64,000 nucleotides of DNA from Pseudomonas sp. JQ170C. GTDB taxonomy: Bacteria; Pseudomonadota; Gammaproteobacteria; Pseudomonadales; Pseudomonadaceae. Positions 31,643 through 40,616 of the stretch are shown here, in pieces. Location of the stretch: assembly GCF_035581345.1 (NCBI RefSeq), contig NZ_CP141608.1, positions 2,758,501 through 2,822,500 of the forward strand, written 5' to 3'. The notes under the pieces are model-generated. The model was not told where the DNA came from. It did not search any database and saw only the letters and a program-made list of their open reading frames with translations. The translations under genes and the position numbers were made by a program. Every line of letters starts with the position of its first letter. The first letter of the stretch is position 1.

Positions 31643-34083
31643 GCCAACCCCAGGCGCCGACGCATGTCCTTGGTAATCGACTGGCGCACCTTGGCGTAGC
31701 CGGCCCAGGGGTCGTCGGCCTCGGCCAGACGCTCGGCGAGGGTGTGAAGGGTCCATTGGTTGGCGCCCTTGAGCGCGGTCAATTCCTCGCGGCGAATCGG
31801 TACCGAGACCGGCAGGCCTTCGCGGGCCCGCAGTGAGTAGGCGCACACGGTGGTAGCGCCTTTGCCGTTGCGCAGGTAGTCGATGAAGATCCGCCCGACG
31901 CGGTTTTTCGGCCCGGAGACCGCCGACAGGCGCTCGGGAAACAACCCGGCCAGGTGCTTGACCATGGCATGGCTGAAGGCCTTGACCTCGTCCCAGCCTG
32001 CGCGGCGGGTAAGGGGCACGACGATGTGCATGCCCTTGCCGCCGCTGGTCTTGAGAAACGCCTCCAAACCCAGTTCATCCAGCAGCGCCAGGGTCAGTTG
32101 GGTAGCTTCGAGCATGGCTTTCCAGGGCAGGGCGGGGTCGGGGTCCAGGTCGAGCACCAGCCGGTCCGGCTTGTCGAAGTCCTGGGCGGTGGCGTTCCAG
32201 GTGTGCAGTTCGAGGGTGTTCATCTGCACCGCGCCGAGCAGGGTGTTGGCCTGGTGAATGATCATCACAGCCTGGCCTGCCTCGGCCTTGTCGTGGCTTT
32301 CAACATTGGGAAGGTTCATCGGGGCGGCGTTTTTCTGGAAGAACAGCTCACCTGCCAGGCCGTCGGGCGCGCGCACCAGAGCCACCGGCCGGCGCTTGAG
32401 GTGCGGCAGCATCCAGGGCGCCACGTGGGCGTAGTACTCGGCGATGGCGCGCTTGGTGGTGCCGGTGCTGGCGTCGATGATGCGCTCGGGGTGGGTCAGG
32501 TGCAGGGCTGCGGTGTTTGGCGGCGTGTTCACTGGTTGCTCCAGGCGGATGGCGCGGGCCGGTTTGTCATCGCGCAGGCCGTGGAACACCGCGTGGCGCA
32601 CGCTACCGTCGCGGGTCATCTGGGCGTAGGCGACTTCGGCCAGCACCTGGGGTTTGAGCCAGTGCACGCCGCGCGCCTCGGCTGCGGTGAGCGGGTGGGC
32701 CAGCGGGGCTTTCTCGACTTGCAACGGCGTCAGGCGCTGGTGAATGCGTGTGAGGCTTGCGCTGTCGAAGCCGGTGCCGACTTTGCCGGCATAGTGCAGT
32801 TCGCCGCTGTCGGCATCGTGCAGGCCCAGCAGCAAGGCGCCGAACGCTTCGCGGCTGCCTTTGGGGTCGGTGAAACCCACCACCACGAATTCCTGGCGCT
32901 GTTTGCACTTGAGCTTGATCCAGTCGCTGCTGCGCCGGCTGACGTAGGCGCTGCCTGCGCGCTTGCCGATCAGGCCTTCGAGTTGCAGGCGGCAGGCGCT
33001 GTCGAGCAGGGCCTGGGGCGGTTGGTCAAAGTCGGCGGAAAAGCGCAGGCAGCTGTCGTCTGCAGCCTCCAGCACCTTGGCCAGCGCCGCCCGGCGCTGC
33101 TCCAGCGGGGATTGGCGCAGGTCGATGCCGTTGAGGTAGGGCGCATCGAACAGGTAGTAGAGGATGGACGCGTCGCTGGCGCTGTCGAATGCGTTCTGCA
33201 GGGCCTGGAAGTCGGCCACGCCTTCACCGTTGTTGACCACCATCTCGCCATCAAGCCAGGCCGACTCAAGCTTCAGCGCCTTGAGTGCGGCGGCCTGGCG
33301 GGCCAGTTTGCTGGTCCAGTCGTGGCCGTTGCGGGTGAACAGGTGCACCTTGCCATGGTCGATGCGGGCGAGGATGCGGTAGCCGTCGAACTTCACCTCG
33401 TAGTGCCAGTCGCCGTCCGGGGGGGAATCCACCAGGGTGGCCAGCTGGGGCTTCAGGCTGCCGGGGAGGGGGGCTTTTTTCCCTTGCGCTCTACGGGGCT
33501 TTTGCGCGTTGGCCGGCTTGTCCGTGACCAGGGTGCGGTCGCTCAGGACGCTGTCGGGCTCGGCTTGCAGCACATCGTATTCGGCTTCGGGGCGGGCCTG
33601 GGCGTCGGCCGACTTGACCAGCAGCCATTGCTCTTTCTTGCCGGCCAGGTGGGTGCGAAACAGGTTCCAGATGCCGGAGAGTTTCTCGCCCTGCAGGCGA
33701 AAGCGCAGCTTGCCCTTGGCATAGTCCTTGTGCGGGTCGCCTTCGGGCAGCCACACGCCACGGTCCCAGACGATGACATCGCCGGCGCCGTAGTGACCTT
33801 CGGGGATATGGCCTTCAAAGCTTGCGTAGTCCAGGGGGTGGTCTTCGACATGAACGGCCAGGCGCCGCACCTTGGGGTCCAGCGACGGGCCCTTGGGGAT
33901 GGCCCAGCTTTTCAGGGTGCCATCGAGCTCCAGGCGAAAGTCGTAGTGCAGGTGGCTGGCGTCGTGTTTCTGGATGCAGTATTGCAGGGCGCCGGTTGAT
34001 TCGCGGGGCGAGCCCGCACCGGCCGGTTCCGGGGTGGCGTCGAAATTGCGCTTGTGCGCGTATTCCTGCAACGGCTTGGGCAT
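31639..34083 (-). CDS. ligD: DNA ligase D (PE-LIG-POL)
   Basis: An 814-residue multifunctional end-joining ligase. Residues 30-170 are the 3'-phosphoesterase domain (HLHYDFRLELDG, EGHIPEGHYGAGDV). The ATP-dependent ligase domain has Lys231 in HYEVKFDGYRI, the adenylated lysine, and RKxxP-like motifs, followed by an OB fold (HYAGKVGTGFDSASL). The C-terminal primase-polymerase domain from about residue 530 has the metal motif LDLDPDPALPW and SGGKGMHIVVPL. Order and length match P. aeruginosa LigD. It acts with Ku in double-strand break repair. It is the first gene of a six-gene ATGA-linked operon. Confidence 0.97.
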   Translation of the reverse strand: MPKPLQEYAHKRNFDATPEPAGAGSPRESTGALQYCIQKHDASHLHYDFRLELDGTLKSWAIPKGPSLDPKVRRLAVHVEDHPLDYASFEGHIPEGHYGAGDVIVWDRGVWLPEGDPHKDYAKGKLRFRLQGEKLSGIWNLFRTHLAGKKEQWLLVKSADAQARPEAEYDVLQAEPDSVLSDRTLVTDKPANAQKPRRAQGKKAPLPGSLKPQLATLVDSPPDGDWHYEVKFDGYRILARIDHGKVHLFTRNGHDWTSKLARQAAALKALKLESAWLDGEMVVNNGEGVADFQALQNAFDSASDASILYYLFDAPYLNGIDLRQSPLEQRRAALAKVLEAADDSCLRFSADFDQPPQALLDSACRLQLEGLIGKRAGSAYVSRRSSDWIKLKCKQRQEFVVVGFTDPKGSREAFGALLLGLHDADSGELHYAGKVGTGFDSASLTRIHQRLTPLQVEKAPLAHPLTAAEARGVHWLKPQVLAEVAYAQMTRDGSVRHAVFHGLRDDKPARAIRLEQPVNTPPNTAALHLTHPERIIDASTGTTKRAIAEYYAHVAPWMLPHLKRRPVALVRAPDGLAGELFFQKNAAPMNLPNVESHDKAEAGQAVMIIHQANTLLGAVQMNTLELHTWNATAQDFDKPDRLVLDLDPDPALPWKAMLEATQLTLALLDELGLEAFLKTSGGKGMHIVVPLTRRAGWDEVKAFSHAMVKHLAGLFPERLSAVSGPKNRVGRIFIDYLRNGKGATTVCAYSLRAREGLPVSVPIRREELTALKGANQWTLHTLAERLAEADDPWAGYAKVRQSITKDMRRRLGLA

Positions 34084-34155
34084 GGCGGTGACCTGCGGCT
34101 TTTCGGCGGCTTGTTAGCTTGGGAAAAGCGGCGGGTGCGGGAGTTCAATCGCAAT

Positions 34156-34225
34156 GTAGGAGCGGGCTTGCCCCGCGATAGCGATCTGACTGCTGCATCG
34201 CATCGCGGGGCAAGCCCGCTCCCAC
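34156..34225. repeat. REP pair upstream of ligD
   Basis: Inverted REP arms with a 20-base spacer lie in the space between the ligD start and the fusA2 stop, about 70 bases before ligD. Any ligD promoter must lie between this repeat and 34083 or read through it. Confidence 0.9.
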
Positions 34226-34266
34226 TGAATTGTGTAGCAGTTGGCTTGAAGGTATTACCGGGGTCT

Positions 34267-34337
34267 GTAGGAGCGGGCTTGGCCCGCGATAGCGATGTGA
34301 CTGGAAGATCGCTATCGCGGGGCAAGCCCGCTCCTAC
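34267..34337. repeat. REP pair after fusA2
   Basis: A second REP pair 41 bases from the first. One arm reads GGGCTTGGCCCGC, a one-base variant. It ends four bases from the fusA2 stop, where it would form a 3' hairpin on that mRNA. Confidence 0.9.
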
Positions 34338-34340
34338 CGT

Positions 34341-36446
34341 TCAGCCTTGTTTCTTGATGATGGTGTCGGCAATGCTCGCCGGGGCCTCGGCGTATTTGGT
34401 GAATTCCATGGTGTAGCTCGCCCGGCCCTGGGTCATGGAGCGCATCTGGGTGGAGTAGCCGAACATCTCGCCCAACGGGACTTCGGCCCGTACCACTTTG
34501 CCTGCCGGGGTCTCGTCGCCATCCTGGATCATGCCGCGGCGCCGGCTCAGGTCGCCCATGATGTCGCCCTGGTATTCCTCGGGTGTCACCACTTCGACTT
34601 TCATCACTGGCTCCAGCAACACGGCCCCGCCTTTTTCCTTCAGTTGTTTGGTCGCCATCGAGGCGGCAACCTTGAAGGCCATTTCGTTGGAGTCGACGTC
34701 ATGGTACGAGCCATCGAACACCGTCGCTTTCAAACCAATCAGCGGATACCCGGCCACCACACCGTTCTGCATCTGCTCTTCAATGCCTTTCTGGATCGCC
34801 GGGATGTACTCGCGCGGCACCACGCCACCGACCACTTCGTTGACGAACTCCAGGCCTTCCTTGCCTTCCTCGCCCGGGGCGAAGCGAATCCAGCAATGCC
34901 CGTACTGGCCACGGCCGCCGGACTGACGCACGAACTTGCCTTCGATTTCGCACGTCTTGGTGATTTTCTCGCGGTAGGCCACCTGGGGCTTGCCGATATT
35001 GGCCTCGACCCCGAACTCGCGGCGCATGCGGTCGACGATGATGTCCAGGTGCAGCTCGCCCATGCCGGAGATGATCGTCTGCGCGGTTTCTTCGTCGGTG
35101 CGCACCCGGAACGACGGGTCTTCCTGGGCCAGCTTGCTCAGGGCGATGCCCATTTTTTCCTGGTCGGCCTTGGTCTTGGGTTCTACCGCCACCGAAATCA
35201 CCGGGTCCGGGAAGTCCATGCGTTCGAGGATGATCGGTTTGTTGATATCGCACAGGGTGTCGCCGGTGGTGACGTCTTTCATGCCGATCAGCGCCGCAAT
35301 GTCACCGGCGCACACGTCCTTGATTTCGGCGCGTTGATTGGCGTGCATTTGCACCATGCGCCCGATCCGCTCCTTTTTGCCCTTGACCGAGTTGAGCACG
35401 GCATTGCCCGAGCTCAGTACGCCGGAGTACACCCGGGCGAAGGTGAGGGTACCGACAAAGGGGTCGGTGGCAATCTTGAACGCCAGGGCCGAGAACGGTT
35501 CGTTGTCGTCGGCGTGGCGCTCCAGGTGTTTTTCTTCGTCGTCCGGGTCGGTGCCGTGGATCGCCGGGATTTCCGAGGGGGCCGGCAGGTAGTCGATCAC
35601 TGCATCGAGCATCAGCGGCACGCCCTTGTTCTTGAACGAGGAGCCGCAGATGGCCGGGACAATTTCGTTGGCCAGGGTGCGCTGGCGCAGGCCGGCCTTG
35701 ATCTGTTCGTTGCTCAGCTCCTGGCCGTTGAGGTACAGCTCCATGAACTCGTCATTGGCCTCGGCGGCCGCCTCGATCATGTGCGCGCGCCACTCATTGG
35801 CCAGCGCCTGCATCTCGGCGGGGATGTCTTCTTCGCGATAGCTGGTGCCCTGGTCGTCTTCGTTCCAGTAGATGGCCTTCATCTTCACCAGGTCGACCTG
35901 GCCGACGAAGTGTTCCTCGGCTCCAATCGCCAACTGGATCGGCACCGGGTGATGGCCCAGGCGCTGGTCGATCTGCTTGACCACCTTGAGGAAATCGGCG
36001 CCCTGGCGGTCCATCTTGTTGACGTAGGCCATGCGCGGTACGTGGTACTTGTTGGCCTGGCGCCAGACCGTTTCCGATTGCGGCTCCACCCCGTCGGCCC
36101 CACTGAACACCACCACCGCGCCGTCGAGTACCCGCAGCGAGCGTTCCACCTCGATGGTGAAGTCAACGTGGCCGGGGGTGTCGATGATGTTGAAGCGGTA
36201 CTTGTCGGGAAACTGCTTGGTCGAGCCCTGCCAGAACGCCGTGGTCGCCGCCGAGGTGATGGTGATGCCGCGCTCTTGCTCCTGGGCCATCCAGTCCATG
36301 GTCGCGGCACCGTCGTGCACCTCGCCCATCTTGTGGTTGACCCCGGTGTAGAACAGGATGCGTTCGGTGGTGGTGGTCTTGCCGGCATCAACATGGGCGA
36401 CGATGCCAATGTTGCGGTAAAGCTCGATGGGGGTGGTGCGCGCCAT
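34341..36446 (-). CDS. fusA2: Translation elongation factor G paralogue
   Basis: A 701-residue EF-G. The GTPase motifs are [14 protein letters not shown] (G1), DTPGHVDF (G3) and NKMDRQGA (G4), followed by domains II-V through the C-terminal TKYAEAP. It is a stand-alone gene, not in the rpsL-rpsG-fusA-tuf operon, which marks it as the second pseudomonad EF-G (FusA2/FusB) rather than the main one; both translocate ribosomes or act in recycling. It is divergent from dsdA. Confidence 0.93.
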   Translation of the reverse strand: MARTTPIELYRNIGIVAHVDAGKTTTTERILFYTGVNHKMGEVHDGAATMDWMAQEQERGITITSAATTAFWQGSTKQFPDKYRFNIIDTPGHVDFTIEVERSLRVLDGAVVVFSGADGVEPQSETVWRQANKYHVPRMAYVNKMDRQGADFLKVVKQIDQRLGHHPVPIQLAIGAEEHFVGQVDLVKMKAIYWNEDDQGTSYREEDIPAEMQALANEWRAHMIEAAAEANDEFMELYLNGQELSNEQIKAGLRQRTLANEIVPAICGSSFKNKGVPLMLDAVIDYLPAPSEIPAIHGTDPDDEEKHLERHADDNEPFSALAFKIATDPFVGTLTFARVYSGVLSSGNAVLNSVKGKKERIGRMVQMHANQRAEIKDVCAGDIAALIGMKDVTTGDTLCDINKPIILERMDFPDPVISVAVEPKTKADQEKMGIALSKLAQEDPSFRVRTDEETAQTIISGMGELHLDIIVDRMRREFGVEANIGKPQVAYREKITKTCEIEGKFVRQSGGRGQYGHCWIRFAPGEEGKEGLEFVNEVVGGVVPREYIPAIQKGIEEQMQNGVVAGYPLIGLKATVFDGSYHDVDSNEMAFKVAASMATKQLKEKGGAVLLEPVMKVEVVTPEEYQGDIMGDLSRRRGMIQDGDETPAGKVVRAEVPLGEMFGYSTQMRSMTQGRASYTMEFTKYAEAPASIADTIIKKQG

Positions 36447-36625
36447 GAGGGGTCACCTGTGCAAATGCGGAGAAGGAGGGTAATCCCAAGGTAGCAGAAG
36501 TGGGCCGGCTTGCACGGCGGCGCACGGTTGAACAGGGATCATCCATGCCGTGAGCAACCATCGGTTGTAAAGCCCCCGGTGCCTGACGCTTAATCGTTCT
36601 ATCCGATTGCCAAGGGAGTACCGCA

Positions 36626-37978
36626 ATGCCGCTGGAAAAGACTGTCGACGCCTGGTGCCAGACTCACCCGCTGATCGCTGACCTGGTCGCGTTACAGGCA
36701 ACCGCCTGGTTCAACCCGGCCATCGCACCCAGCGCCCAGGCCCTGGGCGATGTGCCGCTGGGCGCAGAAGACGTCCGCGAGGCCAGCGCGCGCTTGCAGC
36801 GGTTTGCCCCGTTCATAGCCTCGGCCTTTGCCGAAACCCGCGCGAGCCAAGGCATCATCGAATCGCCGTTACTGGCGCTGCCGGCCCTGCAGGGTGTGTT
36901 GCGCGCCGAGCATCGGTTGCCCGAAGGCGGCGCGTTATGGCTCAAGGCCGATAACCTGCTGCCGATTTCCGGGTCGATCAAGGCCCGTGGCGGGATCTAC
37001 GAGGTGCTCAAGCACGCCGAAGACCTGGCCCTGGCCGGCGGCCTGCTGCAGCCGGGCGACGACTACGCCAAGCTGGACAGCGACGCGGCACGGGCATTTT
37101 TCAGCCAGTACAGCATTGCCGTGGGCTCCACCGGCAACCTCGGGCTGTCGATCGGCATCATCAGTGCGCGCCTGGGGTTCAAGGCCACGGTGCACATGTC
37201 GGCCGATGCCCGGCAATGGAAGAAGGATCGCCTGCGCGCCCACGGGGTCGAGGTGCGCGAGTACAGCGCCGACTACAGTGTGGCCGTGGAGCAGGGGCGT
37301 CGCGAGGCCGAAGCCGATCCACGCTGTCATTTCGTCGATGACGAGAATTCACGCAACCTGTTCCTCGGCTACGCCGTGGCCGCCGAGCGCTTGCAGCGCC
37401 AGTTGCAGGCCCAGGGTATCGAAGTGAATGCCGAGCATCCGTTGTTCGTCTACTTGCCATGCGGCGTAGGCGGTGGGCCTGGCGGCGTGGCATTCGGCCT
37501 GAAACTGATGTTCGGTGACGCGGTGCACTGCGTGTTTGCCGAGCCCACGCATTCGCCGTGCATGCTGCTGGGTGTCTACACCGGCCTGCATGACGAGGTC
37601 TCGGTGTACGACTTCGGCATCGACAACCACACCGCCGCCGACGGCCTGGCCGTGGGCCGACCTTCGGGCTTTGTCGGGCGGGCCATGCAGCGCCTGATCG
37701 ACGGCTACTACACGGTGGACGACGCCACCCTGTACCGCTTGCTTGCACAGATGCAGGCCTGCGAAGGCCATGAACTGGAGCCATCGGCACTGGCCGGTGT
37801 GCCGGGCATGGTGCAGGTGCTGCAGGAACAGCAGGGCTATCGCCAGCGCCTGGGGCTCACGGACGCGCGCATGGCGCAGGCCACGCATCTGGTCTGGGGC
37901 ACGGGCGGCAGCATGGTGCCGCGGGCGGAAATGGACGCCTACCTGGCCAAGGGCCGCATTGAATTGGCCGGGCAGTGA
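36626..37978 (+). CDS. dsdA: D-serine ammonia-lyase (dehydratase)
   Basis: A 450-residue PLP enzyme that converts D-serine to pyruvate and ammonia. The Schiff-base lysine is Lys119 in [16 protein letters not shown], close to Lys118 of E. coli DsdA. The phosphate-binding glycine loop is [14 protein letters not shown]. Other diagnostic blocks are [13 protein letters not shown] and [23 protein letters not shown] precedes the ATG. Its last bases form a GTGA overlap with the LysR gene, so regulator and enzyme are co-transcribed here, unlike E. coli where dsdC is divergent. Self-limiting control is possible. Confidence 0.95.
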   Translation: MPLEKTVDAWCQTHPLIADLVALQATAWFNPAIAPSAQALGDVPLGAEDVREASARLQRFAPFIASAFAETRASQGIIESPLLALPALQGVLRAEHRLPEGGALWLKADNLLPISGSIKARGGIYEVLKHAEDLALAGGLLQPGDDYAKLDSDAARAFFSQYSIAVGSTGNLGLSIGIISARLGFKATVHMSADARQWKKDRLRAHGVEVREYSADYSVAVEQGRREAEADPRCHFVDDENSRNLFLGYAVAAERLQRQLQAQGIEVNAEHPLFVYLPCGVGGGPGGVAFGLKLMFGDAVHCVFAEPTHSPCMLLGVYTGLHDEVSVYDFGIDNHTAADGLAVGRPSGFVGRAMQRLIDGYYTVDDATLYRLLAQMQACEGHELEPSALAGVPGMVQVLQEQQGYRQRLGLTDARMAQATHLVWGTGGSMVPRAEMDAYLAKGRIELAGQ

Positions 37979-38943
37979 CCGTGCTGACGTTGCCGCCGCG
38001 CCTCAGCGCCCGCTTGACCGGGGCGCAGTTCGCCAACCTGCATACCTTCGCCGTCGCAGCGAGGCACCTGAGCTTTACCCTGGCGGCCGAGGAACTGTGC
38101 CTGACGCCCAGTGCCGTCAGCCACCGCATCGCCCGCCTGGAGCGGGCGCTGGGGATGCGCCTGTTCGAGCGCCTGACCCGGCGCATACGCCTGACGGCGG
38201 AAGGCGAGCGCTTGTACCGGCTGGTGCAGGGGCTGGTGGAAGACCTTGAGGAAGCCCTGCAACCGGACTCGACCTCCAGCGTCAGCGGTACATTGACGCT
38301 GTATGCGCGACCGTCGATCACCCAGTGCTGGTTGGTGCCGCGGCTGGCGGATTTCCAGCAGCGCTATCCGCAGATCAGCCTGGACATTCGTACCGGCAAC
38401 GAGGCGGTGGACTTTCGCGCCCGGCATATCGACCTGGCGTTGCTCTATGGCGACGGCGAGTTTCCCGGCCTTGCCAGCCATCTGTTGATGACCGAGCACG
38501 TGGCGCCTGTGTGCAGCCGGGCCTATGCCGAGCGCCACGGCCTGATCGACGCACCGGATCGCCTGAACCACTGCACCCTGTTGCACGATGCCCTGGCCTG
38601 GGAGCACGCAGCCTTCGATGCCGAGTGGCAGCGCTGGGCCCGCCAGCACCGGGTGCAGTTGCCAAGCGCTGGCCTGACCTTTGATCGCGCCGACCTGTGT
38701 GCACTGGCTGCCAGCAACCATGCCGGCGTGGCGATGGGGCGCCAGCGGTTGGTACAGCCGCTGCTTGATCAGGGCTTGCTGATACTGCCGTTGGGCGGCT
38801 TCGAGCCCACGGCCGGGCAGGGTTACTACCTGGTACACCCGCCGCGCGAGCCGGTACCGCTGCGCGTCAAGGTGATGATCGAGTGGTTGCAGGCGTGCGC
38901 GGCTCAGCCGCAGGCGGGCTTGCACACCTTGCAGGGCCGATAG
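37975..38943 (+). CDS. dsdC: DsdC-like LysR regulator
   Basis: A 322-residue LysR protein of the GcvA/DsdC group. The winged helix is [34 protein letters not shown], and the effector domain starts [20 protein letters not shown]. The start is GTG at 37975, sharing bases with the dsdA stop. It probably activates dsdA in response to D-serine, by analogy with E. coli DsdC. Its 3' end overlaps the convergent Ada-like gene by 40 bases. Confidence 0.85.
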   Translation: MTVLTLPPRLSARLTGAQFANLHTFAVAARHLSFTLAAEELCLTPSAVSHRIARLERALGMRLFERLTRRIRLTAEGERLYRLVQGLVEDLEEALQPDSTSSVSGTLTLYARPSITQCWLVPRLADFQQRYPQISLDIRTGNEAVDFRARHIDLALLYGDGEFPGLASHLLMTEHVAPVCSRAYAERHGLIDAPDRLNHCTLLHDALAWEHAAFDAEWQRWARQHRVQLPSAGLTFDRADLCALAASNHAGVAMGRQRLVQPLLDQGLLILPLGGFEPTAGQGYYLVHPPREPVPLRVKVMIEWLQACAAQPQAGLHTLQGR

Positions 38944-39143
38944 CCCGCGGCGCGGGCCGTCTGTGCATCGAGGAAGAACACCCGCTGCTGCACATAGCCG
39001 CCCCGGGCGATAGCCCGTAGCGCGCAGGGGCAATCCAGGCGGCCATAGATCTTGCTGCGGCGATGCCCGCCCAGTTGCCCGGGTTGATCGCTCAGGTACA
39101 GGGCGCCATCGGCGCCCAACAGCCGCCACGGTCCGCCGCTCAC
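38904..39143 (-). CDS. Ada-type zinc-binding protein lacking the methyl-acceptor cysteine
   Basis: A 79-residue single-domain protein of the Ada N-terminal zinc fold. The second zinc pair is clear in [10 protein letters not shown]. In the first pair, Ada's F-C-R-P-S-C is here IYGRLDCPCALR: the methyl-accepting Cys38 position is Gly, while the next cysteine is kept and an extra one follows. It therefore probably binds zinc but cannot accept methyl groups from phosphotriesters. ATG overlaps the ogt stop (ATGA), so it is made with Ogt. Confidence 0.85.
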   Translation of the reverse strand: MSGGPWRLLGADGALYLSDQPGQLGGHRRSKIYGRLDCPCALRAIARGGYVQQRVFFLDAQTARAAGYRPCKVCKPACG

Positions 39144-39661
39144 GGGCAGCCCCTGCGTTCATGCTCCAGCAGCCAGCGCTTGCGTTCAATGCCGCCGCCA
39201 TAACCGGTCAGCGCGCCGGCGCTGCCGATCACCCGGTGGCAGGGAATGGCCAGGCTGATCGGGTTCAAGGCATTGGCCAGGCCCACCGCCCGCGCCGCTG
39301 TGGGGCTGGCGATGGCGGCGGCTATTTGTCCGTAGGTGCGGGTGGTGCCCAGGGGGATCTGCCGCAATGCCGTCCAGACCCGCTGTTGAAAGGCGGTGCC
39401 GCCAGCGTCAACCACCAGGGCGTCGAGGGCTTGCAGGTCGCCGTCGAAATAGTCCTGCACCGGGGTGCTGAACGCCGTAAGGCTCGCCGTTTCGCGCAGT
39501 CTGAGGCCGCTGCCGAAGCGTGTGTGGAGCAGCCGCAGCAAGCGCTTCTCAGGCTCGTCGAACTCCAGGCCGATCAGTGCGTGCCCGTCGCTGACGATCA
39601 GCACCTGGCCGATCGGGGCGGGCAGGGTGAGGCGGTATAGCAGCAGTTCACCGGGTGACAT
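39140..39661 (-). CDS. ogt: Methylated-DNA-protein-cysteine methyltransferase
   Basis: A 173-residue suicide repair protein. The acceptor is Cys141 in LAIPCHRVIGSAG, preceded by the DNA-binding helix pattern GTTRTYGQIAAAIASPTAARAVG. It takes O6-alkyl groups from guanine. The ATG at 39661 is preferred because GAGGG lies 7 bases upstream; the earlier ATG at 39679 has poor spacing. It is the first gene of a two-gene transcript with the Ada-like zinc protein. Confidence 0.95.
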   Translation of the reverse strand: MSPGELLLYRLTLPAPIGQVLIVSDGHALIGLEFDEPEKRLLRLLHTRFGSGLRLRETASLTAFSTPVQDYFDGDLQALDALVVDAGGTAFQQRVWTALRQIPLGTTRTYGQIAAAIASPTAARAVGLANALNPISLAIPCHRVIGSAGALTGYGGGIERKRWLLEHERRGCP

Positions 39662-39756
39662 CGTGCAACCCTCGATCATTCCTGAATAAGTCCAGGCAGA
39701 TTAAGGGCAAGCCGCAGCGACGTCACTCCGGTGTTTGCGGTTGAATTGCCGAGCGA

Positions 39757-40440
39757 TCAGAACCAGCGATCATTGCGCTTACGGCCACGGGTCAGGGCCG
39801 GCAGAATCAAGCCCATCAGCAAGCCGGCACCGGCGATCCCGCCGCCATACACCATGTAGCGCATCAGTACCTGTTTGTTCTCGTCGCCCAGGCGCGCCTG
39901 GGTGCTGCGCAGTTCCGCCTGGGTGTCGGCCAGCTCGGCATTGAGCGCCTTGTTGCGCGCTTCCAGTTCATCGATCAGCGCCTTGCGCGAATCCAGGGTT
40001 TCCTGCATCCCTTGCACGCGGGCCTTCCAGCTGTCGTCGATGGTCTTGAGCTTCTCGCTCAGTTGGCTGACCTGCTCGGTCAACTGCGGTACGCGCTCGG
40101 CCTGGCCGGGGACGCTTTGCAGGTCGCTGCTGGGAATCCACACGGTATCGCCGGACTCGCCACGCACCTGGCTGTAGTTGCCCTGGGTGGTGAGCAGGGT
40201 GACTTTCTGCCCGGACTTGAGGTTGCCGACGATGCGATGGCCATCGGTAGGGCCGCTGCGCACGTAGGTGGTCAGGCTGTCACTGACCCAGCGCTCGTTG
40301 CCGGTGGTTTCTTCGGCGTGCAGCACGCCAGAGAGGCTCAGCAAGGCGCCGAGCATGCCGACGGCCAGCCTGTTGCGCGGGCGGTTGAAGAAGGAGGGGC
40401 GGGAGGCGAGCGCCGCAGAAGCAGGACGGGAGATAGGCAT
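39757..40440 (-). CDS. SH3-domain transmembrane protein (TIGR04211/YgiM-like)
   Basis: A 227-residue envelope protein. After a signal-type N-terminus ending VLHAEE comes a bacterial SH3 domain (WVSDSLTTYVRSGPTDGHRIVGNLKSG, then VWIPSSDLQ), a long coiled coil of about 90 residues, one transmembrane helix (VYGGGIAGAGLLMGLILPAL) and a short basic tail. This is the TIGR04211 architecture. The exact start is uncertain, because no strong ribosome site is seen before 40440. Function is unknown, probably in cell-wall or envelope maintenance. Confidence 0.87.
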   Translation of the reverse strand: MPISRPASAALASRPSFFNRPRNRLAVGMLGALLSLSGVLHAEETTGNERWVSDSLTTYVRSGPTDGHRIVGNLKSGQKVTLLTTQGNYSQVRGESGDTVWIPSSDLQSVPGQAERVPQLTEQVSQLSEKLKTIDDSWKARVQGMQETLDSRKALIDELEARNKALNAELADTQAELRSTQARLGDENKQVLMRYMVYGGGIAGAGLLMGLILPALTRGRKRNDRWF

Positions 40441-40574
40441 GGTGGTCTTCGCGTGAAATAAAAATAAAAGCCCGCTGACTGGGCCGGTGAACAGGGGCGT
40501 GCGCAAGCCGCCAGCTCAAAGACCACTTTTATGTGGGCTGGTTCACTGAAGAGTTTAGGAAAATGGCAGCAAAT

Positions 40575-40601
40575 ATTGCGGACACAGGCTGTGTCCGCAA
40601 T
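40575..40601 (-). terminator. Hairpin after ppnN
   Basis: The perfect 12-bp inverted repeat ATTGCGGACACA / TGTGTCCGCAAT (40575-40586, 40590-40601) has a 3-base loop. On the minus strand it follows the ppnN stop by 16 bases and leads into ATTTGCTGCCATTTT, a weak T-rich tail. It is a likely terminator. Confidence 0.6.
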
Positions 40602-40616
40602 AAACCGCAGGAAGGG

